Shown piece after piece: positions 1 to 7,833 of a DNA stretch of 64,000 nucleotides (within the stretch, counting starts at the first letter, position 1; each line of letters begins with the position of its first letter). The notes under the pieces were generated by a model that worked only from the letters and a program-made list of their open reading frames with translations, was not told the origin of the DNA and made no database searches. Source of the stretch: Clostridia bacterium (GTDB taxonomy: Bacteria > Bacillota > Clostridia > Christensenellales > Aristaeellaceae); contig JAFWQU010000013.1 of the NCBI GenBank assembly GCA_017508975.1, forward strand, positions 1 through 64,000, read 5' to 3'. The translations under genes were made by a program, and so were the position numbers.

Positions 1-1
1 C

Positions 2-430
2 CACTTCTATGTCTATGAATATACCAAGGAGAAGACTGCCGACGGGAAATGGCGAAACAGGACCGGAAAAATGATCGGTACCATAGTAGAAGGACGGGGT
101 TACATTCCGAATGACAACCTTCTGTGTGACGCCGAAATCAGTACGGTTGAGTTCGGGGATTATGCCATTTCGCTCGCCAATTCCCGCAAGACACTTTCGC
201 TGCTGGAGTCCTGTTTCAATAAGGGGGACGCGATACGCATAAAGGAGAGGGGGTCAGGGGTGATGTTCCACATGCCGGCATCGACATCCCTAATCGAGTG
301 CATTCCCGAAGGTCCAGAGGCGATCGGAAAGCTGCCAGTCCGGCTGCGGACCTCTGGCCGCGCCCGCAGGCGCGGAATCTCTTCCCTGCCTCCTCAGCTT
401 GCTGAGGCAATGTCACGCAGGACATCGTGA
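2..430 (+). pseudogene. Transposase remnant, 5' end outside window, 3' end replaced by repeat
   Basis: The frame is open from base 2 to a stop at 428-430. The first 100 or so residues (HFYVYEYTKEK, then GYIPNDN, then EFGDYAISLANS) resemble the N-terminal part of IS1634/IS4-like transposases of Clostridia, which start with a Tyr-rich strand and a K-x-IG-x-I turn; this is family recall, not a search. From about base 306 the reading frame runs straight into the dispersed hairpin repeat, and the remaining residues (GPEAIGKLPVRL and on) are merely translated repeat. There is no DDE catalytic region. I read it as a transposase gene broken by repeat insertion or recombination. Its start lies before the window. 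Confidence 0.5.
306..425 (+). repeat. Dispersed double-hairpin repeat, long-stem variant plus hairpin block C
   Basis: It starts with CCGAAGGTCC and carries the first stem as CCAGAGGC, an inserted third hairpin (GCCAGTCCGGC), and a second stem as CGCGCC-CGCA-GGCGCG ending in GGAATCTC. From 389 follows a degenerate copy of the CAGCTTGCTG hairpin block also seen near 4480, 46142, 51210 and 61232. It interrupts the transposase remnant. Confidence 0.8.
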
Positions 431-446
431 GTCCTCGATCTGCTTC

Positions 447-475
447 TTGACTTTACTGTGATAAAGTGTTATATT
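447..475 (+). promoter_or_regulatory. Sigma-70-type promoter of the amino-acid ABC operon
   Basis: The -35 box TTGACT (447-452) and the -10 box TATATT (470-475) are separated by 17 bases, about 45 bases ahead of the first start codon. It lies just after the repeat and the transposase stop. Confidence 0.7.
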
Positions 476-520
476 ATTGAAGTCCCTTTGGGAAAGATGG
501 TTTGACAGGAGGAAATCTTT

Positions 521-1297
521 ATGAAAAAAATGATCGCGCTGCTGCTGTGCCTGATGATGGCCGTGGGCTGCTGTGCCGCGCTGGCCGAGAGCGACAAGGA
601 CGCCGTGGTGGCCAAGGGCAAGCTCACCGTGGGCATCACCGACTTTGCCCCCATGGACTATAAGAACGACGCCGGCGAGTGGATCGGCTTCGACGCGGAC
701 CTGGCGCGCGCCTTCGCGGCGAGCCTGGGCGTCGCGGTCGAGTTCGTGGAGATCGACTGGGACAACAAGGTCCTGGAGCTCAACAGCGGCAACATCGACT
801 GCGTCTGGAACGGCATGACCCTCACCGACGAGGTGCTGAATTCCATGAGCTGCTCCAACCCCTACGCCAACAACGCGCAGGTCGTGATCATCCCGGTGGA
901 GAAGGCCGCGGACTATCAGACCGTCGAGAGCCTGGCCGGACTGGTGTTCGCCGTTGAGGCGGGCAGCTCGGGCGAGGCCGCCGCGAAGGAACTGGGCTTC
1001 GAGTTCAACGCCGTGCAGAATCAGGCCGCCACGCTTCTGGAGGTGGCTGCCATGACCTCCGACGCCGCGATCATCGACTCCCTGATGGCCGCCGCGATGG
1101 TCGGCGAGGGCACGGACTACGCCTCCCTGTCCTACACGGTGCCGCTGACCGAGGAGAAGTACGGCGTGGGCTTCCGCACCGGCTCCGACCTGACCGAGGC
1201 GCTGAATGCCTTCTTCGCCGCCGCCTGGGCGGACGGCAGCATGCAGGCGATCGCGGAGGCCTACGGCGTGCAGGCCGCAATCATCCCGCAGGAGTAA
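521..1297 (+). CDS. Amino-acid ABC transporter substrate-binding protein
   Basis: Extracytoplasmic solute-binding protein (258 aa) of the polar amino-acid family (SBP_bac_3), expected to hand a polar amino acid to the permease encoded next. A signal peptide (MKKMIALLLCLMMAVGCC) precedes the mature domain, which opens with the family-typical KLTVGITDFAPMDYKND and continues with GFDADLARAFA. The AVGC tetrapeptide could act as a lipobox, but an ALA-E signal-peptidase-I site follows it, so lipidation is uncertain. The start is supported by AGGAGG about 8 bases upstream. First gene of a three-gene operon with permease and ATPase. The exact amino acid cannot be told from sequence. Confidence 0.9.
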   Translation: MKKMIALLLCLMMAVGCCAALAESDKDAVVAKGKLTVGITDFAPMDYKNDAGEWIGFDADLARAFAASLGVAVEFVEIDWDNKVLELNSGNIDCVWNGMTLTDEVLNSMSCSNPYANNAQVVIIPVEKAADYQTVESLAGLVFAVEAGSSGEAAAKELGFEFNAVQNQAATLLEVAAMTSDAAIIDSLMAAAMVGEGTDYASLSYTVPLTEEKYGVGFRTGSDLTEALNAFFAAAWADGSMQAIAEAYGVQAAIIPQE

Positions 1298-1369
1298 TTC
1301 CCACACACATTTGACCCACGGCAGGGGTGTCCGACGGATACCCCTGCCGTTGAATATCCGGGAGGTATT

Positions 1370-2104
1370 ATGAGCTTCGCGCAGCAATTCCCCATCGTCT
1401 TCAACGCGCTCAACGTCGGCTTTCTGCAGACGCTGAAGCTTTTCTTCGTCACCCTGCTGGGCGCGCTGCCCCTGGGCCTGCTGCTGGCGCTGGGCGAAAT
1501 GTCCCGGGACAAGATTCTGCGGGCGCTGATCAAGGTGCTGGTCTGGATCATCCGGGGATCCCCGCTGATGATCCAGCTGCTGATCGTCTACTACGGCCCC
1601 GGCCTCCTGGCCAGCAGAATCACCGCGGAGGCCGCGGCGAACAACGCCTTCCTGGCGTTCATCCGCTCCTGCCGCTGGAGCGGCGGCGAGAGCGGGCGGT
1701 TCGCGGCCGCCTCCTTCGCCTTCATCATCAACTACGCCTGCTATTTCTGCGAGATCTTCCGCGGCGGCATCCAGGGCATCCCCGTCGGACAGGAGGAGGC
1801 CGGCCTCGTCCTCGGCATGACCGGCAGGCAGATCTTCTTCAAGGTCAAGCTCCTGCAGATGGTGAAAGCCATCCTGCCGCCGATCTCCAACGAGATCATC
1901 ACACTGGTGAAGGACACCTCCCTGGCGCGGATCATCGTCCTCGAGGAGGTCATCTGGGCCGGCCAGGCGTTCCTCAAGGGCAGCCACGGCATCTCCGGCG
2001 CCATCTGGCCGCTCTTCTTCACCGCCGTGTACTACCTGGTCGCCAACGGCCTGCTGACCGTCGGCCTGGCCAAGCTCGAAAAAAAACTCAGCTACTTCCG
2101 CTGA
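1370..2104 (+). CDS. Amino-acid ABC transporter permease
   Basis: Integral membrane permease (244 aa) of the HisM/GlnP type. It has an N-terminal TM segment followed by the [19 protein letters not shown] region, [12 protein letters not shown], and the cytoplasmic EAA loop ([20 protein letters not shown]) that docks on the ATPase. The C-terminal TM segments follow. A loop around residues 105-120 ([11 protein letters not shown]) is hydrophilic and longer than I expect for the family. GGGAGG lies just before ATG. The gap to the binding protein is 72 bases and the ATPase follows after 16, so it is one operon. A single permease suggests a homodimeric channel. Confidence 0.9.
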   Translation: MSFAQQFPIVFNALNVGFLQTLKLFFVTLLGALPLGLLLALGEMSRDKILRALIKVLVWIIRGSPLMIQLLIVYYGPGLLASRITAEAAANNAFLAFIRSCRWSGGESGRFAAASFAFIINYACYFCEIFRGGIQGIPVGQEEAGLVLGMTGRQIFFKVKLLQMVKAILPPISNEIITLVKDTSLARIIVLEEVIWAGQAFLKGSHGISGAIWPLFFTAVYYLVANGLLTVGLAKLEKKLSYFR

Positions 2105-2120
2105 GAGAGGAGGGGAAAGC

Positions 2121-2915
2121 ATGCCGATCCTGCAGGTCGAAAACATCCGGAAGTCCTTTGGCCAGACGCTGGTATTGGACGATATCTCCTTCTCGATGGA
2201 GCCCGGGGAGGCGCTGTCCATCATCGGCTCCTCCGGCAGCGGCAAAACCACGCTGCTGCGCTGCCTGAACTTCCTCGAGCGTCCGGACGAGGGCATCATC
2301 CGCGTGCGGGACGAGGTGCTGCTGGACGCGGGCAAAGCAAACAAATCCGACAAGGCAAGCAACCAGGAGATCCGCCGCAAGCGGCTGCACTTCGGGCTGG
2401 TCTTCCAGTCCTTCAACCTCTTCCCGCAGTACACCGCGCTGCAGAACGTGACCCTGGCCGAGGAGCTGCTGGCGAAGGAGGCGCCGGACTGGAAGGAGAA
2501 CAAGACCGAGAAGCTGAAGCGCATCCGGGAGCACGGCATGGAGCTGCTCAGCGAGATGGGGCTCTCCAACCGCATGGACAACTATCCCCACCAGCTCTCC
2601 GGCGGCCAGTGCCAGCGCGTGGCCATCGCCCGGGCGCTCGCCCTGCGGCCGGATATCCTCTGCTTCGACGAGCCCACCTCCGCCCTTGACCCGGAGCTCA
2701 CCGGCGAGGTGCTGCGCGTGATCCGCGGTCTCGCGGAGCGCAGCACGACCATGATCATCGTCACCCACGAGATGGGCTTCGCCCGGGACGTCGCAGACCA
2801 GGTGATCTTCATGGACGAGGGCTGCATCTGTGAGCAGGGCGACCCCCGGGAGGTCTTCGCCCATCCGAAGCAGGAGCGCACCAAACAGTTTCTCGCACGG
2901 TATCACGAGAATTGA
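2121..2915 (+). CDS. Amino-acid ABC transporter ATP-binding protein (GlnQ-like)
   Basis: Cytoplasmic ATPase (264 aa) that powers the importer. Visible motifs in order: Walker [11 protein letters not shown]-loop in [12 protein letters not shown], signature [12 protein letters not shown], Walker [13 protein letters not shown], and the switch His in VTHEMGFA. Two insertions make it longer than the usual 240 aa: a Lys-rich [11 protein letters not shown] stretch after strand 3, and about 20 charged residues ([19 protein letters not shown]) after the Q-loop. The ATG is preceded by GAGAGGAGGGG. Last gene of the operon, followed by an intrinsic terminator. Confidence 0.93.
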   Translation: MPILQVENIRKSFGQTLVLDDISFSMEPGEALSIIGSSGSGKTTLLRCLNFLERPDEGIIRVRDEVLLDAGKANKSDKASNQEIRRKRLHFGLVFQSFNLFPQYTALQNVTLAEELLAKEAPDWKENKTEKLKRIREHGMELLSEMGLSNRMDNYPHQLSGGQCQRVAIARALALRPDILCFDEPTSALDPELTGEVLRVIRGLAERSTTMIIVTHEMGFARDVADQVIFMDEGCICEQGDPREVFAHPKQERTKQFLARYHEN

Positions 2916-2931
2916 AGGAATCCAACAGGAA

Positions 2932-2965
2932 CCCCCTGCCTCACTCACTGAAGCAGGGGGTTTTG
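2932..2965 (+). terminator. Intrinsic terminator of the amino-acid ABC operon
   Basis: CCCCCTGC (2932-2939) pairs with GCAGGGGG (2953-2960) around a 13-base loop and is followed by TTTT. It lies between convergent genes and is weak in the opposite direction, where the T-run is poor. Confidence 0.85.
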
Positions 2966-2993
2966 CTGTGGGATCAATGATCACGCTCTGCCC

Positions 2994-4274
2994 TCAGAGC
3001 TCCTCCGTATACGCATATCTCCGCAGCCTGCGCCCGGCGGCGAGGCACCAGAGGACGCCCGCGGCGCCCAGCAGGAACATCATCAGCGCGGCGCCGGAGC
3101 CCTTTCCGGTCCCGAACAGGAGGGTCAGCAGCCCGCTCGAGGCGTTCACGCGCATGAAGGGCTCACAGACGCTGTCCACCATGAAGCCGCCCCAGGCCAG
3201 GCCGATGGGGATCGTGAAGAACTGCAGCGTGTTGCGGCACGCGTAGACCCTTCCCTGCAGCTCGACCGGGACGGTGTTGCGCATGATCACGTTCTGGCTG
3301 GCGCCCATGACCGGGACCAGAATCCAGCCGATCATCTGGCCGATGCACCACAGCACGGGGCTCCGGGAGAAGGCCAGCAGGAAGTTCTCGATGCCCAGGG
3401 AGAACAGCATGGTCAGGTAGATGACGCGCACGCGGTTTTTCGGCTTCGGCATCAGGGTCGTCAGCAGACTGCCCAGCGCCATGGCGATGCCGGAGCAGGA
3501 GGTTACGACGCCGAGCACACTGTTGCCCTGCAAAGGGATGACCAGCGCCGGCAGCACCGCGTCAAAGGCCGAGGCGATCAGGTTCACCCCGGACATGAAC
3601 AGAATCACGTCCAGCACCAGCCGGTGGTCCCGCAGAAAGCGCAGGCCCTCTTTGGCCAGCTGCAGTACCTTCTCCTTCCGGTCCGCCTCCGAATGGACCT
3701 CCGGCAGCCGGATGCCGAACAGGAGAACGAGAAAGGCCAGGGCAAAGGTGGCCAGGTCCACGGCGATGACAATGTCCAGTCCGGCCAGCCCGTACAGCGC
3801 CGAGGCGATCAGCGGATTGCCGATGGCGATCAGCGACCGGGACAGCGACTGGAGGGCACTCGCCTTCTGATACTGTCCCCTGGGGACCAGCAGGGTGACC
3901 GCAACCTCCGAGGCAGGCTGCTGGACGGTGTTCATCAGGCCGGAGACCGCGTTGACGGCATAGAGATGCCAGACGCAGAGCCGGTTTGTCCTGTACAGGA
4001 CAAACACCAGCACAGTGGTCAGCGCCGCCAGCGCGTCGCAGACCAGCATGGTTTTCTTTTTGTCGTACCGGTCCGAGATCGCCCCGGCGAAGATGCTCAT
4101 CAGCACATACGGCGCGTAGGTGCAGATCGTCAGGGCGGCCGTGCTCAGGGCCGAACCGGTCTCTTCATACAGCCACAGGGTCAGCGCGAAGCCGGTGACA
4201 GAACTCCCCAGCTGCGACAGGCCCTGGGTGCTCCAGAGCAGATAGAAATCCCGCAAACGATTGTTTTTCTCCAT
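2994..4274 (-). CDS. MFS drug efflux transporter, macrolide-efflux (Mef)-like
   Basis: Twelve-TM major facilitator (426 aa, normal length) of the MFS_3/DHA3 group that holds Mef-type macrolide pumps. Family signatures: FYLLWSTQGLSQLGSSVTGFA in TM1, LYEETGSALSTA, and the loop 2-3 motif GAISDRYDKKKTMLVCD. The C-terminus ends with a basic tail (GRRLRRYAYTEEL). It probably uses the proton gradient to export an amphipathic drug; the substrate is not visible. ATG is preceded by AAGGAGC. Its leader holds a short leader ORF, an intrinsic terminator and a helix that could mask the ribosome-binding site, a layout typical of antibiotic-inducible pumps. No partner ABC-F gene (Msr/Mel type) lies next to it. 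Confidence 0.88.
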   Translation of the reverse strand: MEKNNRLRDFYLLWSTQGLSQLGSSVTGFALTLWLYEETGSALSTAALTICTYAPYVLMSIFAGAISDRYDKKKTMLVCDALAALTTVLVFVLYRTNRLCVWHLYAVNAVSGLMNTVQQPASEVAVTLLVPRGQYQKASALQSLSRSLIAIGNPLIASALYGLAGLDIVIAVDLATFALAFLVLLFGIRLPEVHSEADRKEKVLQLAKEGLRFLRDHRLVLDVILFMSGVNLIASAFDAVLPALVIPLQGNSVLGVVTSCSGIAMALGSLLTTLMPKPKNRVRVIYLTMLFSLGIENFLLAFSRSPVLWCIGQMIGWILVPVMGASQNVIMRNTVPVELQGRVYACRNTLQFFTIPIGLAWGGFMVDSVCEPFMRVNASSGLLTLLFGTGKGSGAALMMFLLGAAGVLWCLAAGRRLRRYAYTEEL

Positions 4275-4276
4275 AA

Positions 4277-4360
4277 ACTTTGCTCCTTTTTCTTCTGATC
4301 GATGAAAAGAGCAAAGTCTGAGGAATCAGGTTCGCTCCACACAGGCTCCTCAGACTCTGC
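4277..4360 (-). promoter_or_regulatory. Transcription attenuator ahead of the MFS gene
   Basis: Read on the minus strand, 4360-4347 and 4324-4311 form a 14-bp stem (one G:U pair) with a 22-base loop, followed by TCTTTT: an intrinsic terminator inside the leader. Its first arm is the last codons and stop of the leader ORF. Two competing pairings exist. GGTTCGCT (4386-4379) can pair with AGCGAACC in the terminator loop (4336-4329). ACTTTGCTC at the end of arm two (4317-4309) can pair with GAGCAAAGT (4285-4277), which is the Shine-Dalgarno region of the MFS gene. A ribosome halted at the end of the leader ORF would cover arm one and allow read-through. Confidence 0.7.
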
Positions 4361-4388
4361 GCGGAGCATAGACGCTGCAGCGAACCAT
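4350..4388 (-). CDS. Leader peptide of the MFS attenuator (12 aa)
   Basis: A 12-codon ORF, MVRCSVYAPRRV then TGA, has a perfect AGGAGG (4400-4395) six bases before its ATG. Such a strong ribosome-binding site on so short an ORF, directly overlapping arm one of a terminator, is the hallmark of ribosome-stalling leader peptides. The C-terminal PRRV is basic; basic R-x-R-like ends are known in drug-sensing leader peptides of erm, mef and ABC-F genes. The inducing drug cannot be told. No convincing -35/-10 pair was found upstream; CATAAT (4426-4421) is a possible -10. Confidence 0.65.
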   Translation of the reverse strand: MVRCSVYAPRRV

Positions 4389-4439
4389 GGTGTACCTCCT
4401 GTTCGTACTTTTTCTTCTGGATTATGGGATTTTGGAAGG

Positions 4440-4521
4440 AGATTTCGCGGCCTGCGGGCCGCGAAATCTCTTTCTCAGTCGCCCAGCTTGCTGGGGAGAT
4501 GCCGCGCCCGCGGCAGAGGGG
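4440..4521. repeat. Partial dispersed repeat: second hairpin plus hairpin block C
   Basis: 4440-4470 is a near-perfect palindrome (GAGATTTCGCGGCC-TGCG-GGCCGCGAAATCTC, split by its loop), the second hairpin of the family made symmetrical. It is followed by CAGTCGCCCAGCTTGCTGGGG and the GCCGCG-GCGGCAGAGGGG block. It lies just past the stop of the EamA gene and upstream of the MFS leader. Confidence 0.75.
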
Positions 4522-4524
4522 CCG

Positions 4525-5385
4525 TTACCCCTTCCTCTCCGGAATGCACTCGCTCACCACCGCCGAGGCGAGGATCAGCAGCGCGCCGATCCAGCCGGCG
4601 AGGGTCATGCGTTCGTGCAGGAACAGCGCGGAGCAGAGCACCGAGACCGCCGGTTCCAGGTAGCCCAGCACCGCCACGGACTGCACCGGCAGCGTCGCCA
4701 TGCCGCTGAAATAGAGCACGTACGCGAAACCCGTCTGCACCACGCAGATCATCAGCGTCAGCAGAATATCCTTCAGCCCGGGCTGGATCACCGCGCCGCG
4801 GTTGGCCCAGAGCACATAGGGCAGAATCGTCAGCGCGGAGAGCGCAAGCTGCACCGCCGCGCGGTCCAGCGAGGAGATGCCCTCCAGCCGGCGGTTGCAC
4901 AGCACGATCACCATAAAGCCCACCGCCGCGGCAAGCCCCAGCAGCACGCCCGCGGTCTCCCCCGTCGCGCCCTCAAGAATCCCCGAGACCAGCGCCACGC
5001 CGAGGAGCGCGCCGAACACGCAGGGCAGCTTCCGCCGGTTCAGCGGCTCCCGCAGAATCAGCGGCGCGGTCAGCACCACCAGCGCCGGCGCCAGGTAGTT
5101 GCACAGGCTCGCGATTGCAACGGTGGTGCGGACATAGGCCGCGAAGAGAAAGATCCAGTTGAGTCCCAGCGAGACCCCGGAGATCAGCAGCCAGCGCAGA
5201 TTGCGCCGGACCGCGCCCCAGTCCATCCGCTCTCCCCGGAGGCGCATCCAGGTCACGATCATCAGCGCGCCGACCGCGCCGCGCGCCATGGCCACCATCT
5301 CCGTAGGCAGACTGATCTGCCGCAGGAACATGCCGATGGTACCGTAGAGCACCACCGCAGTGATGTATTTCAGACGCTCAGCCAT
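4525..5385 (-). CDS. EamA/DMT-family transporter
   Basis: Drug/metabolite transporter superfamily protein (286 aa) made of two EamA repeats, each about five hydrophobic segments, so ten TM helices. The first repeat opens with ITAVVLYGTIGMFLR and contains the LNWIFLFAAYVRTTVAIASLCNYLAPALVVL stretch; the second contains TGFAYVLYFSGMATLPVQSVAVLGYLEP, the usual conserved end of EamA domains. Substrate unknown: amino acid or metabolite export is typical. I chose ATG 5385 (MAERLKY) because GGGGAGGAG lies just before it; it overlaps the end of the GNAT gene by 8 bases, implying translational coupling. Confidence 0.88.
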   Translation of the reverse strand: MAERLKYITAVVLYGTIGMFLRQISLPTEMVAMARGAVGALMIVTWMRLRGERMDWGAVRRNLRWLLISGVSLGLNWIFLFAAYVRTTVAIASLCNYLAPALVVLTAPLILREPLNRRKLPCVFGALLGVALVSGILEGATGETAGVLLGLAAAVGFMVIVLCNRRLEGISSLDRAAVQLALSALTILPYVLWANRGAVIQPGLKDILLTLMICVVQTGFAYVLYFSGMATLPVQSVAVLGYLEPAVSVLCSALFLHERMTLAGWIGALLILASAVVSECIPERKG

Positions 5386-5920
5386 CCGTCTCCTCCCCGG
5401 CAAAGCGCAGCCGCATCTGGTGCCAGACCGCGCCGCCGTGGGTCGAAAGCGGGCTCACGCCCTCGTCCGCGAAGCCCAGGCGCGCGTAGAAGGAGCGTTT
5501 CTCCGGCTTGCAGGTGAGCACCACGCCGGCACGGCCCCGTGCGCGCGCCTCGTCGATCGCGGCCCGCAGAAGCCGCGTCGCGCAGCCCCGTCCCCGATAG
5601 TCCGGGTGCGTGTTCACGCCGAAGATCATCTGCCATTTTCCCGCCGGTTGATGCATCTCCGGGCGGGCGTACATCTCGTCGGTCAGGTCCGGCTCGTCCG
5701 TGGCGAAGCCGTCCACAAAGCTCAGCAGGCGGCCGTTCTCCTCCTCCAGCAGCCAGAAGCACTCCGGATAGACCCGCAGGCGGCCCGCGAAACTCTCCCG
5801 GTCGGCGGCCTCCGCCGGCGGGAAGCAGACCCGCTCCAGCGCCGTCACCGCCTCCAGATCCTCCACACAGGCGTGCCGAACGCGGAGCTCAGGGAGCCTG
5901 GTAGTAGATCCAGCCGTCAT
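5378..5920 (-). CDS. GNAT-family N-acetyltransferase
   Basis: Acetyl-CoA-dependent N-acetyltransferase (180 aa). The acetyl-CoA loop is seen as [20 protein letters not shown] (R/Q-x-x-G-x-G/A type), with the following helix and a C-terminal [11 protein letters not shown] strand-loop typical of GNATs. The N-terminal [25 protein letters not shown] resembles the arylalkylamine (serotonin) N-acetyltransferase-like subgroup found in Clostridia, but the acceptor is unknown. The ATG at 5920 overlaps the 3' end of the kinase gene by 32 bases. It sits between the kinase and the EamA gene in one minus-strand unit. Confidence 0.85.
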   Translation of the reverse strand: MTAGSTTRLPELRVRHACVEDLEAVTALERVCFPPAEAADRESFAGRLRVYPECFWLLEEENGRLLSFVDGFATDEPDLTDEMYARPEMHQPAGKWQMIFGVNTHPDYRGRGCATRLLRAAIDEARARGRAGVVLTCKPEKRSFYARLGFADEGVSPLSTHGGAVWHQMRLRFAGEETDG

Positions 5921-7658
5921 CGCTGAGCACTCCCATCCAATTCAGATAGCCCACGTCGAAGGGGCCGGCCGCCTCATAGCTCTTTTCCTTGACCAGCATG
6001 CCCTTCTCCGTGCCGTTCACCAGGGCGGAGTACGTCTTCGGCTGCTTGGAATACACCCCGCTCGTCCGGGGGATCTTCTCCTCCGCCGCGCGCAGCGAGC
6101 TGCTCTCCACCCAGAGCGTGCCCGATCCGTAGGCAACCGGCACGTATCCGTTCTGCGCCTCGCCGATCCGCTCCAGGTAGGTGCCCTTCTCCACCACGGC
6201 CACTCTGCGCTCGCCCCGGTCCGGCTTGCGGCGCAGGTTTACCCGCTGGCTGGTCTTGACCCATCTTCCTCCGTGGGGCGCCGGCGGATTGATCGGCACC
6301 GCCGCGGTCCGGTTCAGCAGGCCCTTCACGTCCTCCATCATCAGTTTGGGGCTGAACTCACCGTGCTGCATGTAGGACCAGCCGCCGAGGCCGCCCGCCG
6401 CCAGCAGCAGCAGGATCACAACCGCGACAAAGAATTTCCGCACCGGGTGTTTTTTCTTTTGGGGCGGTGTCGGCGTGGGCGCCGGTTTCGGCTGGGGCTT
6501 CGGTTCGGGCTTCGGCTGCGGCTTGGGCTGGGGCGCCGGCTGAGGTTTCGGCTCCGGCCTGGGCTGGGGCGTCGGCTGCGGTCTGGGCTCCGGCTTGGGC
6601 TGCGGCGTCGGCGCAGGCCTCGGCTCCGGCTTGGGTTCAGGCTTGGGTTTGGGTTTCGGCTGGGGCTTGGGCTCCGGCTTCGGCTCGGGCAGCTGACTCT
6701 GCTGCAGGGCCTGGACGAAGGCGGCGGGCGTGGCGTAGCGATTGGCGGGGTTCGCCTCGCAGACCTTCCGGATCACGGCCATCAGCCGCGGGCTGACGCC
6801 GGGGATATCCGGCAGCGGCTTTCCCGCGAGGCGCATGGCGATGGCGTCATCCCGGCCGTGTCCCTCGTTGATGAACGGCAGGCGCCGCTGGTTGAGCATC
6901 CAGTACAGCGACATGCCCAGCCCGTAGAGGTCTGCCTTGCTCCCGGCCTCGGCGTCGTTGAGCGCCTCCTGCGCGGCCTCCGGTGCGATAAAGCTCAGCG
7001 TGCCGGTCATCTCGCGCACCGAGGCCGTCGAGGTGCTGGTGATCGCCTTCGCCAGGCCGAAGTCGCCCAGCTTGAAGTTTCCGAAACGGTTCACAAAGAT
7101 ATTGGAGGGCTTGATGTCCCGGTGCACGATCCGCTGCGCGCGGCAGAATTCCAGCAGCTGGCCGATCTCGGTGCCCATCCGCACAGCGTCCTGCTCCGTG
7201 ACCTCCCGCTGGGCGTAATAGTCCGTCAGCGACGTGAGCAGCTCCATGCGGATCATGACGTCCCACATGTAGGTACCCGGCACGGCGCTGGAAGGATAGC
7301 GCATGACCTGGAAGTCCTCGCAGGTCACCACCGACGGGTGCTCCTTCAGGCGGACCATCATCTGGATCTCGCGGCCGGCCTCCTCGACGCTGTTCTCGAT
7401 CTCCATATTGATCTGGCTCGGCTGCATGCCCATCTGGCGCATCTCAAAGAGATCCTGCTCGCCGACCGGGATCGCGATGACCTTGACCGCCGAGCGCAGC
7501 GCCGCGCCCGCCACATCCCGGGTCGTCTCCCAGACCGTGCCGAAGCCGCCGGAGCCGATCCGCCGGACCACCCGGTGGCCGCCCATCAGCTCGTCGCCGA
7601 CCTGGATCGTCTCCCGCTGGTCACAGCTGATAAAATCTTCAATAAACAATGTCTTCAC
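5889..7658 (-). CDS. Membrane Ser/Thr protein kinase with Pro/Lys linker and SH3-like C-terminus
   Basis: Hanks-type kinase (589 aa from the chosen start). Cytoplasmic kinase domain about residues 20-300: Gly loop [17 protein letters not shown] lysine, HRDIKPSN catalytic loop, GDFGLAK and an APE-like IAPEA. Then a low-complexity tract of alternating Pro with Lys/Glu/Gln/Arg, one TM segment ([19 protein letters not shown]), and an extracellular bacterial SH3-like domain ([20 protein letters not shown]) instead of the PASTA repeats of PrkC. No PP2C phosphatase lies next to it. The start is uncertain: GTG 7658 (VKTLFIEDF) avoids the divergent promoter at 7755-7783; a longer ATG version from 7805 would overlap that promoter. 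Confidence 0.85.
   Translation of the reverse strand: MKTLFIEDFISCDQRETIQVGDELMGGHRVVRRIGSGGFGTVWETTRDVAGAALRSAVKVIAIPVGEQDLFEMRQMGMQPSQINMEIENSVEEAGREIQMMVRLKEHPSVVTCEDFQVMRYPSSAVPGTYMWDVMIRMELLTSLTDYYAQREVTEQDAVRMGTEIGQLLEFCRAQRIVHRDIKPSNIFVNRFGNFKLGDFGLAKAITSTSTASVREMTGTLSFIAPEAAQEALNDAEAGSKADLYGLGMSLYWMLNQRRLPFINEGHGRDDAIAMRLAGKPLPDIPGVSPRLMAVIRKVCEANPANRYATPAAFVQALQQSQLPEPKPEPKPQPKPKPKPEPKPEPRPAPTPQPKPEPRPQPTPQPRPEPKPQPAPQPKPQPKPEPKPQPKPAPTPTPPQKKKHPVRKFFVAVVILLLLAAGGLGGWSYMQHGEFSPKLMMEDVKGLLNRTAAVPINPPAPHGGRWVKTSQRVNLRRKPDRGERRVAVVEKGTYLERIGEAQNGYVPVAYGSGTLWVESSSLRAAEEKIPRTSGVYSKQPKTYSALVNGTEKGMLVKEKSYEAAGPFDVGYLNWMGVLSDDGWIYYQAP
6466..6695 (-). repeat. Low-complexity coding tract (PEPK/PQPK)
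   Basis: Imperfect repeats of a 6- to 12-base unit (GGCTTC/GGCTCC/GGGCTG on the plus strand) encode about 75 residues alternating Pro with charged or polar residues between the kinase domain and the TM segment. It probably forms a stiff extended linker. Such tracts change length easily by slippage. Confidence 0.85.
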
Positions 7659-7754
7659 CCCCGGATTCTCACCGCCATGATACGTTGGAAAGCCCGCTCT
7701 GTCAAGATGTTCCGGCCTCGTCTGCCCCGGCGGTTCCAAAAGAAACCCCGTCCC

Positions 7755-7783
7755 TTTACGTCCCCCGCCGAATCTGCTATAAT
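7755..7783 (+). promoter_or_regulatory. Extended -10 promoter of the BMP-protein gene
   Basis: TTTACG (7755-7760), 17 bases, TATAAT (7778-7783) preceded by TGC, an extended -10. It lies about 50 bases before the GTG start at 7834. Confidence 0.8.
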
Positions 7784-7833
7784 TTCCCCATTGAGAAACA
7801 ATCAAAACCTCTCATGCAAAGGAGCTGAGTCCT

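Noticed and set aside
413..2581. A 722-codon minus-strand frame opposite the amino-acid importer
   Set aside because: Low-complexity Asp/Val/Gly-rich translation without any family feature; the plus-strand genes have clear motifs and ribosome-binding sites.
6466..6695. Minisatellite as a non-coding feature
   Set aside because: It is in frame within the kinase and encodes a regular Pro-charged linker.
7659..7805. Longer kinase start at ATG 7805
   Set aside because: It would cover the extended -10 promoter of the BMP gene and adds 49 residues without family similarity.
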